DNA of 64,000 bases from Synechococcus sp. HK01-R. Its GTDB lineage: Bacteria; Cyanobacteriota; Cyanobacteriia; PCC-6307; Cyanobiaceae. The notes below the pieces were generated by a model, which made no database searches, was not told the origin of the DNA, and saw only the letters and a program-made list of their open reading frames with translations. Within the stretch, counting starts at the first letter, position 1; each line of letters starts with the position of its first letter. Shown here one piece after another: positions 8,639-19,600 of the stretch. A program made the position numbers and the translations under genes. The stretch lies in the NCBI RefSeq assembly GCF_014217855.1, contig NZ_CP059059.1, forward strand, positions 1,674,001-1,738,000. Reading direction: 5' to 3'.

Positions 8639-8917
8639 TCAGAACTTGTAGCGCTCGGCGGCCTTCTGCTTGCAAATGTCCTGGGCGCTTTGGATCGAAG
8701 CCCCTGCGTTCACTTGCTCAAGGAAGCAATTGCAAGTGAAGGTGCCCATGCCGGCAGGAGGTGTCTTTCCGGCATGGCTCATGGCGGCATTGAATCCCGC
8801 CAGGCAAAGGCGGTTGATCGTGCTCTCATCTCCAGCCGCATGCCCGTGGGAGGGCATCAGGGCCGAACAGCCAAGGCCCATGGCCGTGGTGAGCAGAAGG
8901 GTACGAACCAAAACCAT
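8639..8917 (-). CDS. small secreted cysteine-containing protein
   Basis: The 92-residue product starts with a clear signal peptide (VRTLLLTTAMGLGCSALMPSHGHA, cleavage after about residue 27). The mature part contains four Cys residues (LCLAGF, FTCNCF, DICKQ), which could form disulfides in the periplasm. It is helical, with no recognised domain. It lies 9 bp downstream of the DEAD-box helicase gene on the same strand and may be its last co-transcribed gene. Confidence 0.68.
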   Translation of the reverse strand: MVLVRTLLLTTAMGLGCSALMPSHGHAAGDESTINRLCLAGFNAAMSHAGKTPPAGMGTFTCNCFLEQVNAGASIQSAQDICKQKAAERYKF

Positions 8918-8926
8918 GGCCAGTGT

Positions 8927-10795
8927 TCAGGCGTTTGGGCGAATCTGAAGCTCCCTGTTCATCACTTTGAGGCGCTTCAGGGAATTAAACACATCTTGAG
9001 GCATTCCTTTCGGCAGGTCCACCAAGCTGTGGGATTCGAAAATCTGAATCCGTCCGATCATGCGGCCCTGCAGACCGGACTCATTGGCGATTGCGCCCAC
9101 AAGGTTGCCGGGTTTCACGCGATCGCGGTGACCCACTTCAACCCGATAGCGCTCCATGTTGTCTTCAGGGGGACGCGCAGGACGATCCTGGCGACGGCGA
9201 TCTCCGTAACGGTCACCACCATGGCGTTCACCGCCGCGCTCATCGCGTGAACGTTGGCGGTTGGCAGTTTGCAGCCAGCCCTCATCCCCCTGCACCAGAA
9301 GGGGTTGATCGCCGAGGGCCATGGTGAGCGCTGCCAGTGCCAACTGGGAGGGTTCAAGATTGAGTTCTTGCCCCACCCGCTGCAGCAGTTCCTGGAGCAG
9401 AGGACCTTCGTCAGCTTGGCGCTCGCTTCCCTCTCCAGTGGCTGCATTGCTCAGCCGTTGCCGGAGCTTGTCGAGTCGCGCCTGGTTGATTTCGGCGTTG
9501 CTGGGAATCTGCATCGGCTCGATCGGCTGACCTGTGGCCCGCTCGAGGTTGTTCACGAAGCGCCGCTCCCTCGGGGTCACGAACAAGATGGCCTCACCAC
9601 TGCGTCCAGCACGACCGGTGCGCCCGATCCGGTGCACGTAGGCCTCGCTGTCGAAGGGCATGTCGTAGTTGATGACCAGTCCGATCCGATCCACATCCAG
9701 GCCTCGGGCTGCCACGTCGGTAGCCACCAGGATGTTCACGGTTCCCTTGCGCAGCCGTTCGACTGTGCGCTCCCTTTGGTTCTGGGGGACATCACCGTTG
9801 AGGACGGCAACGTCGTGGCCGGCAGCCTCAAGCGCCTCCGACACCGTCAGAGTGATCGCTTTGGTTCGGGCGAAGATGATCACACCTTCCCCGGTCACAG
9901 CTTCGAGCACCCGATTGAGCGCTTCGAGCTTGTGGTTGTTCTGGAGCGTGATCCCTCGCTGACGGATCCGACGCGCTTCCTGATCTTTGGTTTTGATCGT
10001 GATCTCGGCTGGTTCACGCAGATAGCGCTTCGAGAGCCTGCGGATCTCGGCTGGCATCGTGGCTGAGAAGAGCACCACCTGACGCTCTTCTGGCAATTGG
10101 TCGAGGATCCACTCGACGTCGTCAATGAATCCCATCCGCAGCATTTCGTCGGCTTCATCGAGCACCAAGCTGCGCAAGTTGCTGGTGTCGAGGGTGCCCT
10201 GGCGCATGTGATCCATCACCCGACCAGGGGTTCCAACCACGACATCCACACCCCGTTTGAGGGCATTGATCTGGGAACGGAAATCGGAGCCTCCGTAGAT
10301 CGCCAGCACGTGGAGTCGGGGATGGCCGGCGGCATAGGCCTTGAAGGAGTCGGCCACCTGCATCGCCAGCTCACGGGTCGGAGCGAGGACCAGTGCCTGG
10401 GGTCTGGGCCCTTCGGCCTGCAGGCGCTCGAGGATGGGAAGAGCGAAGGCAGCGGTTTTGCCCGTACCGGTTTGGGCCTGCCCCACGAGGTCGCGTCCGA
10501 GCATCAGCTCGGGGAAGGCGGCTCGCTGGATGGGAGAGGGCTCCTTGTACCCCTTCGATTCCAGGGTTTGGAGTAGCGCTTCGCTGAAGCCAAAGCCTGC
10601 GAACCCTGAGGCAGGGCTCTGCTCTGGAACGGTGTCAATTGCTCCTGCGTCTATCACTCCTGCGTCAATCACCGTGGTGAAGATCGCGTCCTCCTGGCCC
10701 TCAGCTTTCTGAACCCCATCGGCGGGCGACATCGTGGTGGCACTGAGATCCACCGAGCACGACGCATCAACGTCGTGCGAAACAGTATTGGTCAT
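8927..10795 (-). CDS. deaD: DEAD-box ATP-dependent RNA helicase
   Basis: The 622 residues contain all helicase motifs: Q-motif (GYKEPSPIQ), Walker A AQTGTGKT (about 108), DEAD (LVLDEADEM, about 213), SAT (LFSATMP), VAARGLDV and HRIGRTGRAGR. A basic linker (RSRDERGGERHGGDRYGDRRRQDR) and a C-terminal DbpA-type RNA-binding domain (VEVGHRDRVKPGNLVGAIANE, about 545-620) follow. This matches CsdA/DeaD, which remodels structured RNA and ribosomes in the cold. An N-terminal extension of about 70 acidic residues is unusual for the family. The ATG at 10795 was chosen; an in-frame codon 33 bp upstream is possible. Confidence 0.92.
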   Translation of the reverse strand: MTNTVSHDVDASCSVDLSATTMSPADGVQKAEGQEDAIFTTVIDAGVIDAGAIDTVPEQSPASGFAGFGFSEALLQTLESKGYKEPSPIQRAAFPELMLGRDLVGQAQTGTGKTAAFALPILERLQAEGPRPQALVLAPTRELAMQVADSFKAYAAGHPRLHVLAIYGGSDFRSQINALKRGVDVVVGTPGRVMDHMRQGTLDTSNLRSLVLDEADEMLRMGFIDDVEWILDQLPEERQVVLFSATMPAEIRRLSKRYLREPAEITIKTKDQEARRIRQRGITLQNNHKLEALNRVLEAVTGEGVIIFARTKAITLTVSEALEAAGHDVAVLNGDVPQNQRERTVERLRKGTVNILVATDVAARGLDVDRIGLVINYDMPFDSEAYVHRIGRTGRAGRSGEAILFVTPRERRFVNNLERATGQPIEPMQIPSNAEINQARLDKLRQRLSNAATGEGSERQADEGPLLQELLQRVGQELNLEPSQLALAALTMALGDQPLLVQGDEGWLQTANRQRSRDERGGERHGGDRYGDRRRQDRPARPPEDNMERYRVEVGHRDRVKPGNLVGAIANESGLQGRMIGRIQIFESHSLVDLPKGMPQDVFNSLKRLKVMNRELQIRPNA

Positions 10796-10898
10796 GTCTG
10801 GAAGGCGTTGGCCTGATTGATCCTTCAAATCAGGCTTGCAACGTCCAATCGGTCGAAACCGTGCTGTATTGCTTGCCCTTTCTTCAAAGGCTTGATCT

Positions 10899-11270
10899 TC
10901 AACTTATCACCCTGCCGAAATCATCTTCCAGGCGCTCAATATCGGTTTCCTCAAGGTGGGTTCCGTGCTGAACCTCGATGATCAGCAGATCTCCTTCACC
11001 GCCTCGGGCTCGGTGGATGGCTCCGCAGGGGATGTGCAGGGTGGATCCAGGGGTTGCCTGATGCCAGTGTCCATCGCAGAAGAGCTCGCCCTCCCCGCTC
11101 ACAACCGTCCAGTTTTCGCTTCGGTGTTGATGCCGCTGCAGGCTCAGCCGCTGGCCGTTGCGGATCAGTAGACGCTTGAGCTTGTAACCGGGGCCTTCGA
11201 GTAGATCCTCGTACCAACCCCAGGGGCGCTCCACCCGTTGGCTTGCAAGGGATTCAGGGAGTAACCCCAT
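10899..11270 (-). CDS. cupin, mannose-6-phosphate isomerase type II-like
   Basis: A single-domain cupin of 123 residues with the signature of the isomerase half of bifunctional ManC proteins: RPWGWYEDL, YKLKRLLIRNGQRLSLQRHQHRSENW (metal-binding His and Glu), VVSGEGELF and IPCGAIHRA. Such proteins interconvert mannose-6-P and fructose-6-P, or are stand-alone relatives. The ATG at 11270 overlaps the recD stop as TGATG, so translation is coupled to the recCBD operon. A metabolic enzyme at the end of a DNA-repair operon is odd but the overlap is clear. Confidence 0.8.
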   Translation of the reverse strand: MGLLPESLASQRVERPWGWYEDLLEGPGYKLKRLLIRNGQRLSLQRHQHRSENWTVVSGEGELFCDGHWHQATPGSTLHIPCGAIHRARGGEGDLLIIEVQHGTHLEETDIERLEDDFGRVIS

Positions 11271-12973
11271 CAAAGCGCTGCCTCCGATGACGACTCCAGC
11301 TTGGCTGGATCTGTCGCCGTCAGCAGGAGTAGCTGTTGACGGGCTCTGGTGATGGCGGTGTAAAGCAGGGCGCACTCCTGCTGGGGGCGTTCCTGATCCC
11401 GAAGCGCTCCTGGCCAGAGCAGCAGGACGTGATCCGCCTCGCTGCCCTGGGCTTTGTGCACGGTCAGGGCCAGGGCCGGTTCCAGTGCTTTCAGTCGTGC
11501 GGGGTGCAGCAGCCGTGGACTTGCGGTCCCGGTGGCATCGATGCATCGGAAGAGCACGCGCCGCTGAGGGCCTGCCCCGATCGTGAGGCCCCGATCACCA
11601 TTGGCGAGCCCAAGCTCTGGTTGGTTGGCGGCACAGAGCACCGGAACTCCTGGGGGCCAGGCCTCGACACCTCCTTCGGGAAGCAGGGTCCGATGCAACA
11701 TGTCGACCCCCCAGGCGCCCACCCTGCGCGGGCAGAGCACCTGCAGTCGGTCCAGCTCATCGAGGGCCTGGTCGGCGGCGGCTGCATCCAGGTTGTCCCC
11801 CATGGGCTCAGTCGGTCCGGGGGGGAGAGCAGCCACGGCGTTTTGAAGCGTGTTCAGGTGGTCTCGCAGGGCCTTGGTCACCGCAGGGGGGATGGCGCGT
11901 CGATCCCCCTGTTGCCATTGCAGATTCTCGCTAGAATCTGAGGCCGCAGTGCTGTGGCGGCAAGCGCGCCAGAAGGCTTCGATTCCCTGATCCCGCAACA
12001 CGCCGCTGAGTCGGGCCAGAGCGCCTCGATTGCGATACACCCGATGCAGCTCGATTGCTGCAGATCCAAATCGTTGCCGTTGCGCATCCTCCTGGAGGTG
12101 CTGCCAGACAGCACCGGCGCCAATTGGTGGCAGTTGGGCCGCATCGCCCACCAGCACCAGTTGCGCAGTCTCGGGCAAGGCCTCAAGCAGCGCAGTGGCC
12201 AGATTGAGATCCACCATCGACATCTCATCGACAACAAGCAGGTCGAGGGGGAGTGGTCGGCGTTGATGACGCCCGAAGCCCCGGGACCCTGCCTCCAGCC
12301 AGCGATGCAGGGTGGCGCAGGGAAGGGCCGCCAGGGCCGGTTGCAGGGACGGCGGCAGACACTCTCGGCCGTTGCGGATGGCGTCTTGCAGCCGACCGGC
12401 TGCTTTGCCTGTGGGTGCGGCAAGCCCGATGCGTAGCTCGGGCTGGTCGCTGACGACCTGAGCCAGCATCCGAACCACAGTGCTGGTTTTTCCGGTGCCT
12501 GGGCCACCGCTGAGCAGCACAAGCCGGTGCTGTCGGATCGCCGCGACCGCCGCCAGCTGCTCTGGGTTCAGCCCCTGGATCCAGGGAGACTGCTCCGGCG
12601 TCGGCTGTTCCAGCGTCGGCTGTGTCGCTGGATCGGTCTCGTTGATGTCGGGCGAGGCAGCAACCCGCTCGAGAAGACGCAGCACGAGAGTCTCCATCCC
12701 CTCATGCCAGCGCCGAAAGGCCAGCTTGGATTCATGGAGCACCAGGGGGCTTCGGGGTCCGTTGAGCCATCCGCTCTGGTGCAAAGGCCGATGCTGCTCC
12801 GGCTGCAGAGGTAGCCAGGTGATCCCTTGGGCCAGCGCCGCGGTCAGATCCACCAGGATTCGATCCAGCATCGGGTCGTCTTGATCGGGGGGGAGGGAGC
12901 GGCGCAGGAGTTCGATCAAGCCGCGACTCACCGGGGCGGACCAGTCACTTGGAAGGGAGTTGGCGTCTCTCAT
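11270..12973 (-). CDS. recD: exonuclease V alpha subunit RecD
   Basis: A 567-residue superfamily 1 helicase with a RecD N-terminal domain (residues 1-120), Walker A LSGGPGTGKTST (about 158), a LLVVDEMSMVDL Walker B, QLPPIGAGAVW, and a final LTVHKAQGSEADHVLLLWPG with TAITRARQQLLLL. RecD supplies the 5'-3' motor of the RecBCD enzyme that processes double-strand breaks and degrades foreign linear DNA. The ATG at 12973 (MRDANSLP) overlaps the recB stop. A longer upstream reading inside recB lacks support. Confidence 0.93.
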   Translation of the reverse strand: MRDANSLPSDWSAPVSRGLIELLRRSLPPDQDDPMLDRILVDLTAALAQGITWLPLQPEQHRPLHQSGWLNGPRSPLVLHESKLAFRRWHEGMETLVLRLLERVAASPDINETDPATQPTLEQPTPEQSPWIQGLNPEQLAAVAAIRQHRLVLLSGGPGTGKTSTVVRMLAQVVSDQPELRIGLAAPTGKAAGRLQDAIRNGRECLPPSLQPALAALPCATLHRWLEAGSRGFGRHQRRPLPLDLLVVDEMSMVDLNLATALLEALPETAQLVLVGDAAQLPPIGAGAVWQHLQEDAQRQRFGSAAIELHRVYRNRGALARLSGVLRDQGIEAFWRACRHSTAASDSSENLQWQQGDRRAIPPAVTKALRDHLNTLQNAVAALPPGPTEPMGDNLDAAAADQALDELDRLQVLCPRRVGAWGVDMLHRTLLPEGGVEAWPPGVPVLCAANQPELGLANGDRGLTIGAGPQRRVLFRCIDATGTASPRLLHPARLKALEPALALTVHKAQGSEADHVLLLWPGALRDQERPQQECALLYTAITRARQQLLLLTATDPAKLESSSEAAL

Positions 12974-15900
12974 GGGATCACTCCCTCCAGTTGTTGATTG
13001 AGGTGCAGGATCCTCTCGACTGGTGCCGGTTCCACCAGAATCCCAGGAGTGAACTCGGGTGCTGCTGGAGCACTCAGCTGTTCTGGCTCCGGCACACCGC
13101 GCAAAAAGACATAGACGTAGCCACCCAGATTGCGCTGCGGGTCGTAGCCCGGCAATCGCCATTCCAGAAAACGATGGAGGGCCACCATGTAGAGATGGGC
13201 CTGAAGTGGGTAGTGGTGCTTGACCATCTCCTCCAGGAGTGCCTCTCGCTGGTAGTGGCATGGGCCACAGGCGAGCACCTGGCCATCGCCGTCCCGTTCT
13301 CCCAACCAGTTGCTTTTCCAGTCGGCCACCCACCAGCGGGAGGTCTGGGGATTGTTCGTGTCGGAGAACATCAAGTCGATGGATCCCGTGAGGAAGCCTC
13401 GGCTGTGGATGGACAGGCTCGCGACGCGGTCGGCATAGCTGCCCGAGAAGCTGTGCTCGGGTTGGATCCGAAAGCTGGCCGCCAGGGCGTGGGCTTGGAT
13501 GGCGCGACCCCGATGGGCAATGGGCAGATCGAAGCTGAGCTCGTGGCGCCGGCGATCGGCAGCGATCTGTTCGAGGCGCAGGGCGCCGAGCGGGCCGCCG
13601 AGGGGCACCTTCAGCAGTCGGGCCAGGCCTTGCTGCACGCTGGCTTGCAGATCAGCCTCCAGGCCGGCCCGGCGCAGTTCCTGGGCAATCACCTCGGCGC
13701 TGCCGGGATCTGCCGCCGCCGTTGCGAAATTCACCCTTTCGAGCATGCGATGCAGGCAGTCGCCGGCCGCCGGACCGCGTGGAAATCCACTCAGGGGACC
13801 CAGGCGACTGGCCGGATCCTCAGGCACTCGCTCGTTCTGAACCTTGTCGTGATCAGTCGTGTCGCTTGAGGGGCTTCCAGGGGGGGCATCAACGGGGCTG
13901 ATGGGATCACGATCGCGTCCCTCCTCCAGGGTGCGGGGATCATCGGTTCTGGCAGCGGCATGGTCGCCTCCCCCGCTGCTGCTCCAGGCTGAGTAACTGC
14001 TCCGGCCCCAGATCCTGTCCAGCGATCGCTCGGGAATTGGACCCAGTTGCAGAGCAACCGGTTCAACGGAGCGTCGCCAGGCCTTGACGGGAGCCTCGGG
14101 GTCAAGGAGCTGGCGGCTGATTCCGACTGGCTCGGTCGCCAGCCAGCGCTTCAGAGGGTTGTGTTCATGGCCGCCGGCCTGGGCGTCGATGAGGATCAGC
14201 TGACGAACGGCGCGAGTCATTGCCACATAGGCAAGACGTTCGGTTTCGGCGCCGATCTCAGCGTCTTCTTCCTCAGCGGCCCTTCGGCCGTAACCCCAGT
14301 GACGGTTGATGGCCACGATCCAGCCATCGCTCCGGCGCCAGAGCGGCCCCTCGGCTTCCTGGGGCATCTGCCAGAGGTAAGGGCAGATCACCACTGGATA
14401 TTCCAGGCCCTTGCTGCGGTGCACCGTGACAACGGCGACAGCGTCTTCGGCGTGGTCGCTGTGGGGTTGCCGTTCGTCGGATGGGCTTGGTTCCGGTTGG
14501 AGACGCTGTCGTCGCAACCAGTCGGCGGCACTGGAGGCATCCAATCCCAGGCGGTGAATCGTGTCTTGGACAAGGCGTGCGCATTGCTGGAGGTCTCCGA
14601 GAAATCGGCCCCGCTCCGTCAGTGCTGCCATGGTTTCCCCCGCCAAGATCTGGGACAGGCAGCCCAGCAGACCAAGGGTGGGCAAGGCATCGGCGAGATT
14701 TCGCACCTGCTGGGCGAGTTGATCGAGACCCCCGTCTGCTTCTGCGCTGGCAAGCTTGTGGGCAGACCACTGGAGAAGGGCTGAGCAAGCCAGCAGTCGC
14801 AGCGTGCCGTCATTGGCAGGACTGGCCAGGCTGTCGAGCAATCGCTGCAGCGCTTCTGCTGCTGCACTGTTGAACACGTCGCCGCGGCTGACCAACCGAC
14901 TCGGCAGGCCGATGGCTGCTAGCTGGGCGCGGATCGCTTCGGCCTGTCGGTGCCGACTGACGAGCACGCAGAGGTCGGCAGGGCTGAGCTCCGCATGGCG
15001 ATGCATGAGCTCACTGCTCACACCAGCCACCATCCTGGGCAACAGATCCTCCAGGACGGTTTTGCTGGCGCTGGAGGTTTCCCCTGATTCCGGCAGGTTC
15101 AACACCTGGAGTGGTTCAGGGCCGTCGGGACCCGCGAGGGGTTGGGCAGAACTCTTGGCATCCAGGGCTGGAACCTCCAACCGCGATTGCTCCAGACCCG
15201 TTGCCATGAGCTGGTTGAGTCCCAGCATCAGAGGAGGTGTTGTTCGGTAGTTGTCGAGCAGGGCATCGATCCGGTCGGCCTGTTGGCGCGCCTCCCGATA
15301 GGTGTTCAGGTCACCGCCGCGAAATCGATAGATCGCCTGCTTTGGATCGCCGACCATCAGAAGCAGATGCGACGCACCGGTGGCGAAAGCAGTGCGCAGT
15401 AATCGCCATTGGAGAGGATCGGTGTCTTGGAATTCGTCGATCAGGGCTACCCGGTAGCGGCGGCGAAGTTCGCTGATCCACCGCTGCTGTTGTTCTTCGC
15501 TCTGGCTTGCTGGATCGAGGGCGTCGAGCAGTCCGGAGAAGCCAATCACTCCCCGGCGGTTGCGCCGCTCTTTCAGGGCGGCCGCACCACTGATCAGCGC
15601 ATGGCGCCAAACCTGTTCGCTGGGGCCGTCCCAGAGGGCGGCGATCGCCTCCATGGTCTGCGGACAGGGCAAGCGGGGCTGCGCCTCTCCGCAGGCTCGG
15701 GCCACGCGAGAGAAGGTGCCGGGATGGAAGTAGCCCCCGAGTAAGGGCTGTTTTCGCACGTAGCCGTAGCGTATTCGTGCTATTTGCGTGTCGTCAGGCC
15801 GGCCTGCGGGTGTTGCAGGTCCGGCTTGTCTCATCCAGTCGCTCAGAGTGCTTGCTCGTTGCGTTCGCGGTTTGGGGCTGTAGGGGGTGGTGCGATTGCT

Positions 15901-16689
15901 GCTGCAGCCTCGGCTGCGCCAATCGGCAGCTGCTGCGCAAAGCGCCGTTTCCAGCTCGTCGCCGTTCTCCTGCCACTGCTTCTTGGCGCTCAGCCAGCGC
16001 TGCTCGATCCATGATTCGAACTGCTCCTTGAGGGGGGCGTTGGGATCGGGTGGATCGTTGCCCGGATCAATGCGCACTCCACTATCCCCATCGAGGCGCC
16101 GCAGGGCTTCGCTGAGGGTCTCCGGGGAGAGCTGCGCCATCTGCAACCCCTTCACATCCTCTGGATCCAGCGACAGCACCTGTTGCTGCCAGTAGTCATG
16201 GGCCACCTCATGGCAGAGGTCGGCGTTGTCGCTCTCCAGATCGGGATCCATAACGGCACCGCTCTGCAGGGACAAACGCCGGAGCGTGCGGTGACAGAAG
16301 CCATGGATGGTGGTGATGTCAGCTTTCTCCAGGCCGTCGAGGGCGGTGAGAAGGCAACTGGCGATCTCCCGCCGCCGGTTGCCATCGGCTCCGTGGCGTT
16401 CCAGCCAGGCGCGCAGCACCGGATCAGCGTCGCTCAGGACCTGGTCATTTTCGATCTGAGTGAGCCCCTGTAGGGCAAGATCCAGTCGCCGCCCGATGCG
16501 ATCCTGCAGCTCTGCAGCTGCCGCATCGGTGAAGGTCACCACCAGCAACTGCTCGATGCGCAGATTCCGCTCCGTGATCAGACGCAACACCAGATGCGCC
16601 AGAGCGAAAGTCTTGCCCGTGCCAGCACTGGCCTCAAGGAGTCGAACGCCTCCATCCAGGGGGTAGTCGTTGTGCTCAAAACGTCTCAC
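12970..16689 (-). CDS. recB: exonuclease V beta subunit RecB
   Basis: 1239 residues, normal for RecB. Residues 15-40 hold Walker A LEASAGTGKTFALAHL; a UvrD-type helicase follows (DEFQDTDPLQWRLL, LLMVGDPKQAIYRFRGGD, VVTVHRSKGLEYPVVICP). The C-terminal nuclease domain shows HRMLERVNF, GSIDLMFSD and VADWKSNWLG (about 1110-1125), which carry the His, Asp, Asp and Lys of the metal-dependent RecB nuclease site. It works with RecC and RecD in the cytoplasm on double-strand DNA ends. The start overlaps the recC stop by 4 bp, and the stop overlaps the recD start. Confidence 0.96.
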   Translation of the reverse strand: MRRFEHNDYPLDGGVRLLEASAGTGKTFALAHLVLRLITERNLRIEQLLVVTFTDAAAAELQDRIGRRLDLALQGLTQIENDQVLSDADPVLRAWLERHGADGNRRREIASCLLTALDGLEKADITTIHGFCHRTLRRLSLQSGAVMDPDLESDNADLCHEVAHDYWQQQVLSLDPEDVKGLQMAQLSPETLSEALRRLDGDSGVRIDPGNDPPDPNAPLKEQFESWIEQRWLSAKKQWQENGDELETALCAAAADWRSRGCSSNRTTPYSPKPRTQRASTLSDWMRQAGPATPAGRPDDTQIARIRYGYVRKQPLLGGYFHPGTFSRVARACGEAQPRLPCPQTMEAIAALWDGPSEQVWRHALISGAAALKERRNRRGVIGFSGLLDALDPASQSEEQQQRWISELRRRYRVALIDEFQDTDPLQWRLLRTAFATGASHLLLMVGDPKQAIYRFRGGDLNTYREARQQADRIDALLDNYRTTPPLMLGLNQLMATGLEQSRLEVPALDAKSSAQPLAGPDGPEPLQVLNLPESGETSSASKTVLEDLLPRMVAGVSSELMHRHAELSPADLCVLVSRHRQAEAIRAQLAAIGLPSRLVSRGDVFNSAAAEALQRLLDSLASPANDGTLRLLACSALLQWSAHKLASAEADGGLDQLAQQVRNLADALPTLGLLGCLSQILAGETMAALTERGRFLGDLQQCARLVQDTIHRLGLDASSAADWLRRQRLQPEPSPSDERQPHSDHAEDAVAVVTVHRSKGLEYPVVICPYLWQMPQEAEGPLWRRSDGWIVAINRHWGYGRRAAEEEDAEIGAETERLAYVAMTRAVRQLILIDAQAGGHEHNPLKRWLATEPVGISRQLLDPEAPVKAWRRSVEPVALQLGPIPERSLDRIWGRSSYSAWSSSGGGDHAAARTDDPRTLEEGRDRDPISPVDAPPGSPSSDTTDHDKVQNERVPEDPASRLGPLSGFPRGPAAGDCLHRMLERVNFATAAADPGSAEVIAQELRRAGLEADLQASVQQGLARLLKVPLGGPLGALRLEQIAADRRRHELSFDLPIAHRGRAIQAHALAASFRIQPEHSFSGSYADRVASLSIHSRGFLTGSIDLMFSDTNNPQTSRWWVADWKSNWLGERDGDGQVLACGPCHYQREALLEEMVKHHYPLQAHLYMVALHRFLEWRLPGYDPQRNLGGYVYVFLRGVPEPEQLSAPAAPEFTPGILVEPAPVERILHLNQQLEGVIP

Positions 16690-19600
16690 GCTTTCAGCGC
16701 CTCCCCCATCGGCAAGTAGAGGCAGGAGAAGGCCCGCTCGAATCCGGGAGCATTGAGGAGCTCGCGGCTCTCACAGCCATCGCCGAAGCAGGCACGCATC
16801 TCCGCCCGCTCCCGTTCGGGCCAACCCTGGAAGTCACCCTGCCAGCTCTTGTGGAAGGCCTGGTCAGCGGCCTCCTGGCCTTTCTGCCATTGACGCAGGC
16901 GTGCCAGGCCGCTCGCTGGAGGCACTGGCCAGCACTGTTTCAAGCCTCTGTTGGCTGCAGCGTGCAAGGCAGCGAGATGACGCTCAGCCAGCTCAGGCTC
17001 GATCGGTTGCCAGTGCAGAAGCACCTCAAACTGATCGCCCTTGCCCTGGCGATCTGAACGACCGATCACAGCGGTTTCGCATTCGTACCCTTCCAGCTGG
17101 GCTTCAAGGTGGCGAAGCCAGCCCAGCAGCGCTGAGCGGGCTTGCAGCTTGCCGGCCTGTGGCAGCAGCTGACAGCGCCCTGTCAGGAGTCGACCGCTGC
17201 GCAGCTGTGGCGTCCCGAAGCTCAGCAGACAGCGCTGAAGACCTTGCCAGCGCTGTTCCAGTCGCTCCTGCTCCACCGAAGCCGCTGCCGCAGGCGGCAG
17301 GATTCCCCTGCCAGCACAACGACTGAGCCAGTCCCCCTGCGTTGCTTCCTGCCAGGGCAGAGCGTTTGGTTGCTTCATTGTTTGGAGCGCTTCCTCCAGC
17401 TGTTGCTGAAGCAGCCCCTGACGCTGGCGTTCCCCCAGGTCGAGGGCTTCAAGATCCTCGATGGGCTCCAACCATTCCCCTGGCCTGAGCCCTTGTTGCT
17501 CCAGCCAGCAGCGCTGCGGGGCCAGGAGCCAGCGTTCCAGTTGCTCGGTCTCTAGTCGAGTCCCCTCGGAGCTGTCCTGTTCATGGCTGTGGGCCCGACC
17601 GCTGTCTGCAAGGCCGCTCGGCCACTGCAGCGGCATGGCCAGGGCATGGCCTCTCCTGCCGGCTTCTCTCTCTCCTCCACGGTCAAGCTCCCTTCGGGCA
17701 GCGAGGAGTCGTTGGTCGCAGCTAGGCAGAGCGCCCGTTGACTGCATTTGGAAATTGCCAGGGTCTAGGGGATTGGCCGGAGGCTGCAGCAGCACCTGGG
17801 CCATCGCGTTCTCGCCGAGTTGTTCCCTCAGGAGGGTGAGCCACTGCTGGACCGGGGCTGCTGGTGGAAGCGGTTCTCCGCTGCGCTCATCACGGGCATT
17901 CCAGCTGAGCATCAGATGCTGGCGCGACGACAGCAGGGCCTCCAGCAGCACATAGCGATCCTGATCGCTGCTGGAGGGATCACCCAGCCGCCGGATCTGC
18001 TCCAGCAAATGGAATCCTGGGCGCTCGTTCTGGCGGGGGAAGCTGCCCGCATCCAGTCCGATCAGCACCACGACCCGGTGGGGAATCGCGCGCATCGGTT
18101 CCAGCGCACTGATGGTGAGGGCTCCGCTGCGATGGCCGAAACGACCGCTGTCGTTGGAGAGGGCTTCCTGTAAGACGGCTCGCACCACTGCGGCATCCAG
18201 CAACAGTGGACAGTCGAGGCTGCGCTCTCTCCAGAGCTCAAGGGCATCCAGAATGGCCTGGCGCTCCCAACCCCATCGGCCACCGTCACCGAATAGCTCC
18301 TCCAGCAGAGACGTGAGGGTGGTGATCCAGCTGCTGCAGTGTCGTGGGGAACGCAATCGGTCGATCCAGCGGGCCAGCTTGTCCAGAAGCGTCCACCAGC
18401 GGCCGACCTCATCCGCTGTCAGTTCATCGCTAAATGGAGCGGCGTCGGCGAGGACCCAGCCCTCCTGGTCGGGCAGCATCAGACCCAGTAACCATCGATC
18501 GAGGCACCAGCGAAGGCTGTGGCTTGGGTCGCCGTGACGCTCCCGTTCATGCAGCCCCCAGCGGAACCCAGTGCGTTGCAGACAGCGGTGCATGGCATCC
18601 AGCTCGTCTGCCGTCAGTCCCTGCAGCTCCTGCAGGGCAGGGTTGGCGAGCAACTGTTCCAGTCCTGTGGCTGTGAAACGATCGGCTGCCAGGGCCAGGA
18701 GGCTTAGAAACCCCTGCATCAGGCCTGGTGCCTCCTGTTGGCTGCGGTCGGTTAGCCGCCAAGGCACCAGCACGCCCGTGGCATCAGCATCGTTGAAGGC
18801 TGATGCCAGAAGGGGAGCGAAACGGTCGATCTGGGGCGTCATCACCAGCACGTCCCTGGGTTGAAGGGTCGGGTCAGCAGCCAGCCATTGCAGGATCTGA
18901 TCCCGCACCAACTGCACCTCCCGCCAGCGACCGGGACTGGCGAGGAAACGCAGGGAGTGGTCGTTCGTCTCGAGAGTGAGCGTCGGTGTGCTGCCTTCCA
19001 CCAGCTGCTGCTGCACCTGGGCGAGCAGGCTCGGGGGTTGTTGTTGGTCCCTGGCCATGCTGACCGGTGCCGCGAACAGGTCCCTCTGTTCCCATGCTCC
19101 GAGCTGGCACTCTCCGCTGCCTTCGAGAAGCAGCTGGAATTCAGCGCCCATCCGCCCAAGCATGGCTTCAAGTCGAGGGGACTCCAACAGCCAGGAGCCA
19201 TCCAGTGGGGTCTGCCAGCGTTCTCCCAGACGACGTCGTCGGTGTTCGGAGCGCTCCCATAGGTCTGGACAGGGGGTGAGCAGAAAAATCTGCACATCGA
19301 TGCAGTCTGAGAGGGCCTGGAGCAGATCCACTTGGATCGGGGCCATGCTGCTGAGACCGAACAGCCGCAGACAGCGGGGAAGGGGCAGCACGGGGGACTC
19401 GCCGGCGCGCAGGCGCTTCACGGCCTCCATGACCTGCAGCCCAAAGGGCGCCGTCGGCAGCTTGTCGGCGAGCAAGCGGGCCAGTTCGGGTTGCCAGCGC
19501 AGCGACTCAGCGAGTGCACTGCTGGCATCGGAGTCGTGGCCGAGCCAGCGTCCGAGCTCATCGGCGCGGTACAGCGCGTAATCATCGATGGCATCGGCGA

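Noticed and set aside
11270-13333. Longer RecD beginning inside recB
   Set aside because: The extra 120 residues are the antiparallel-free other frame of the recB 3' end; the ATG at 12973 overlapping the recB stop fits the family start.
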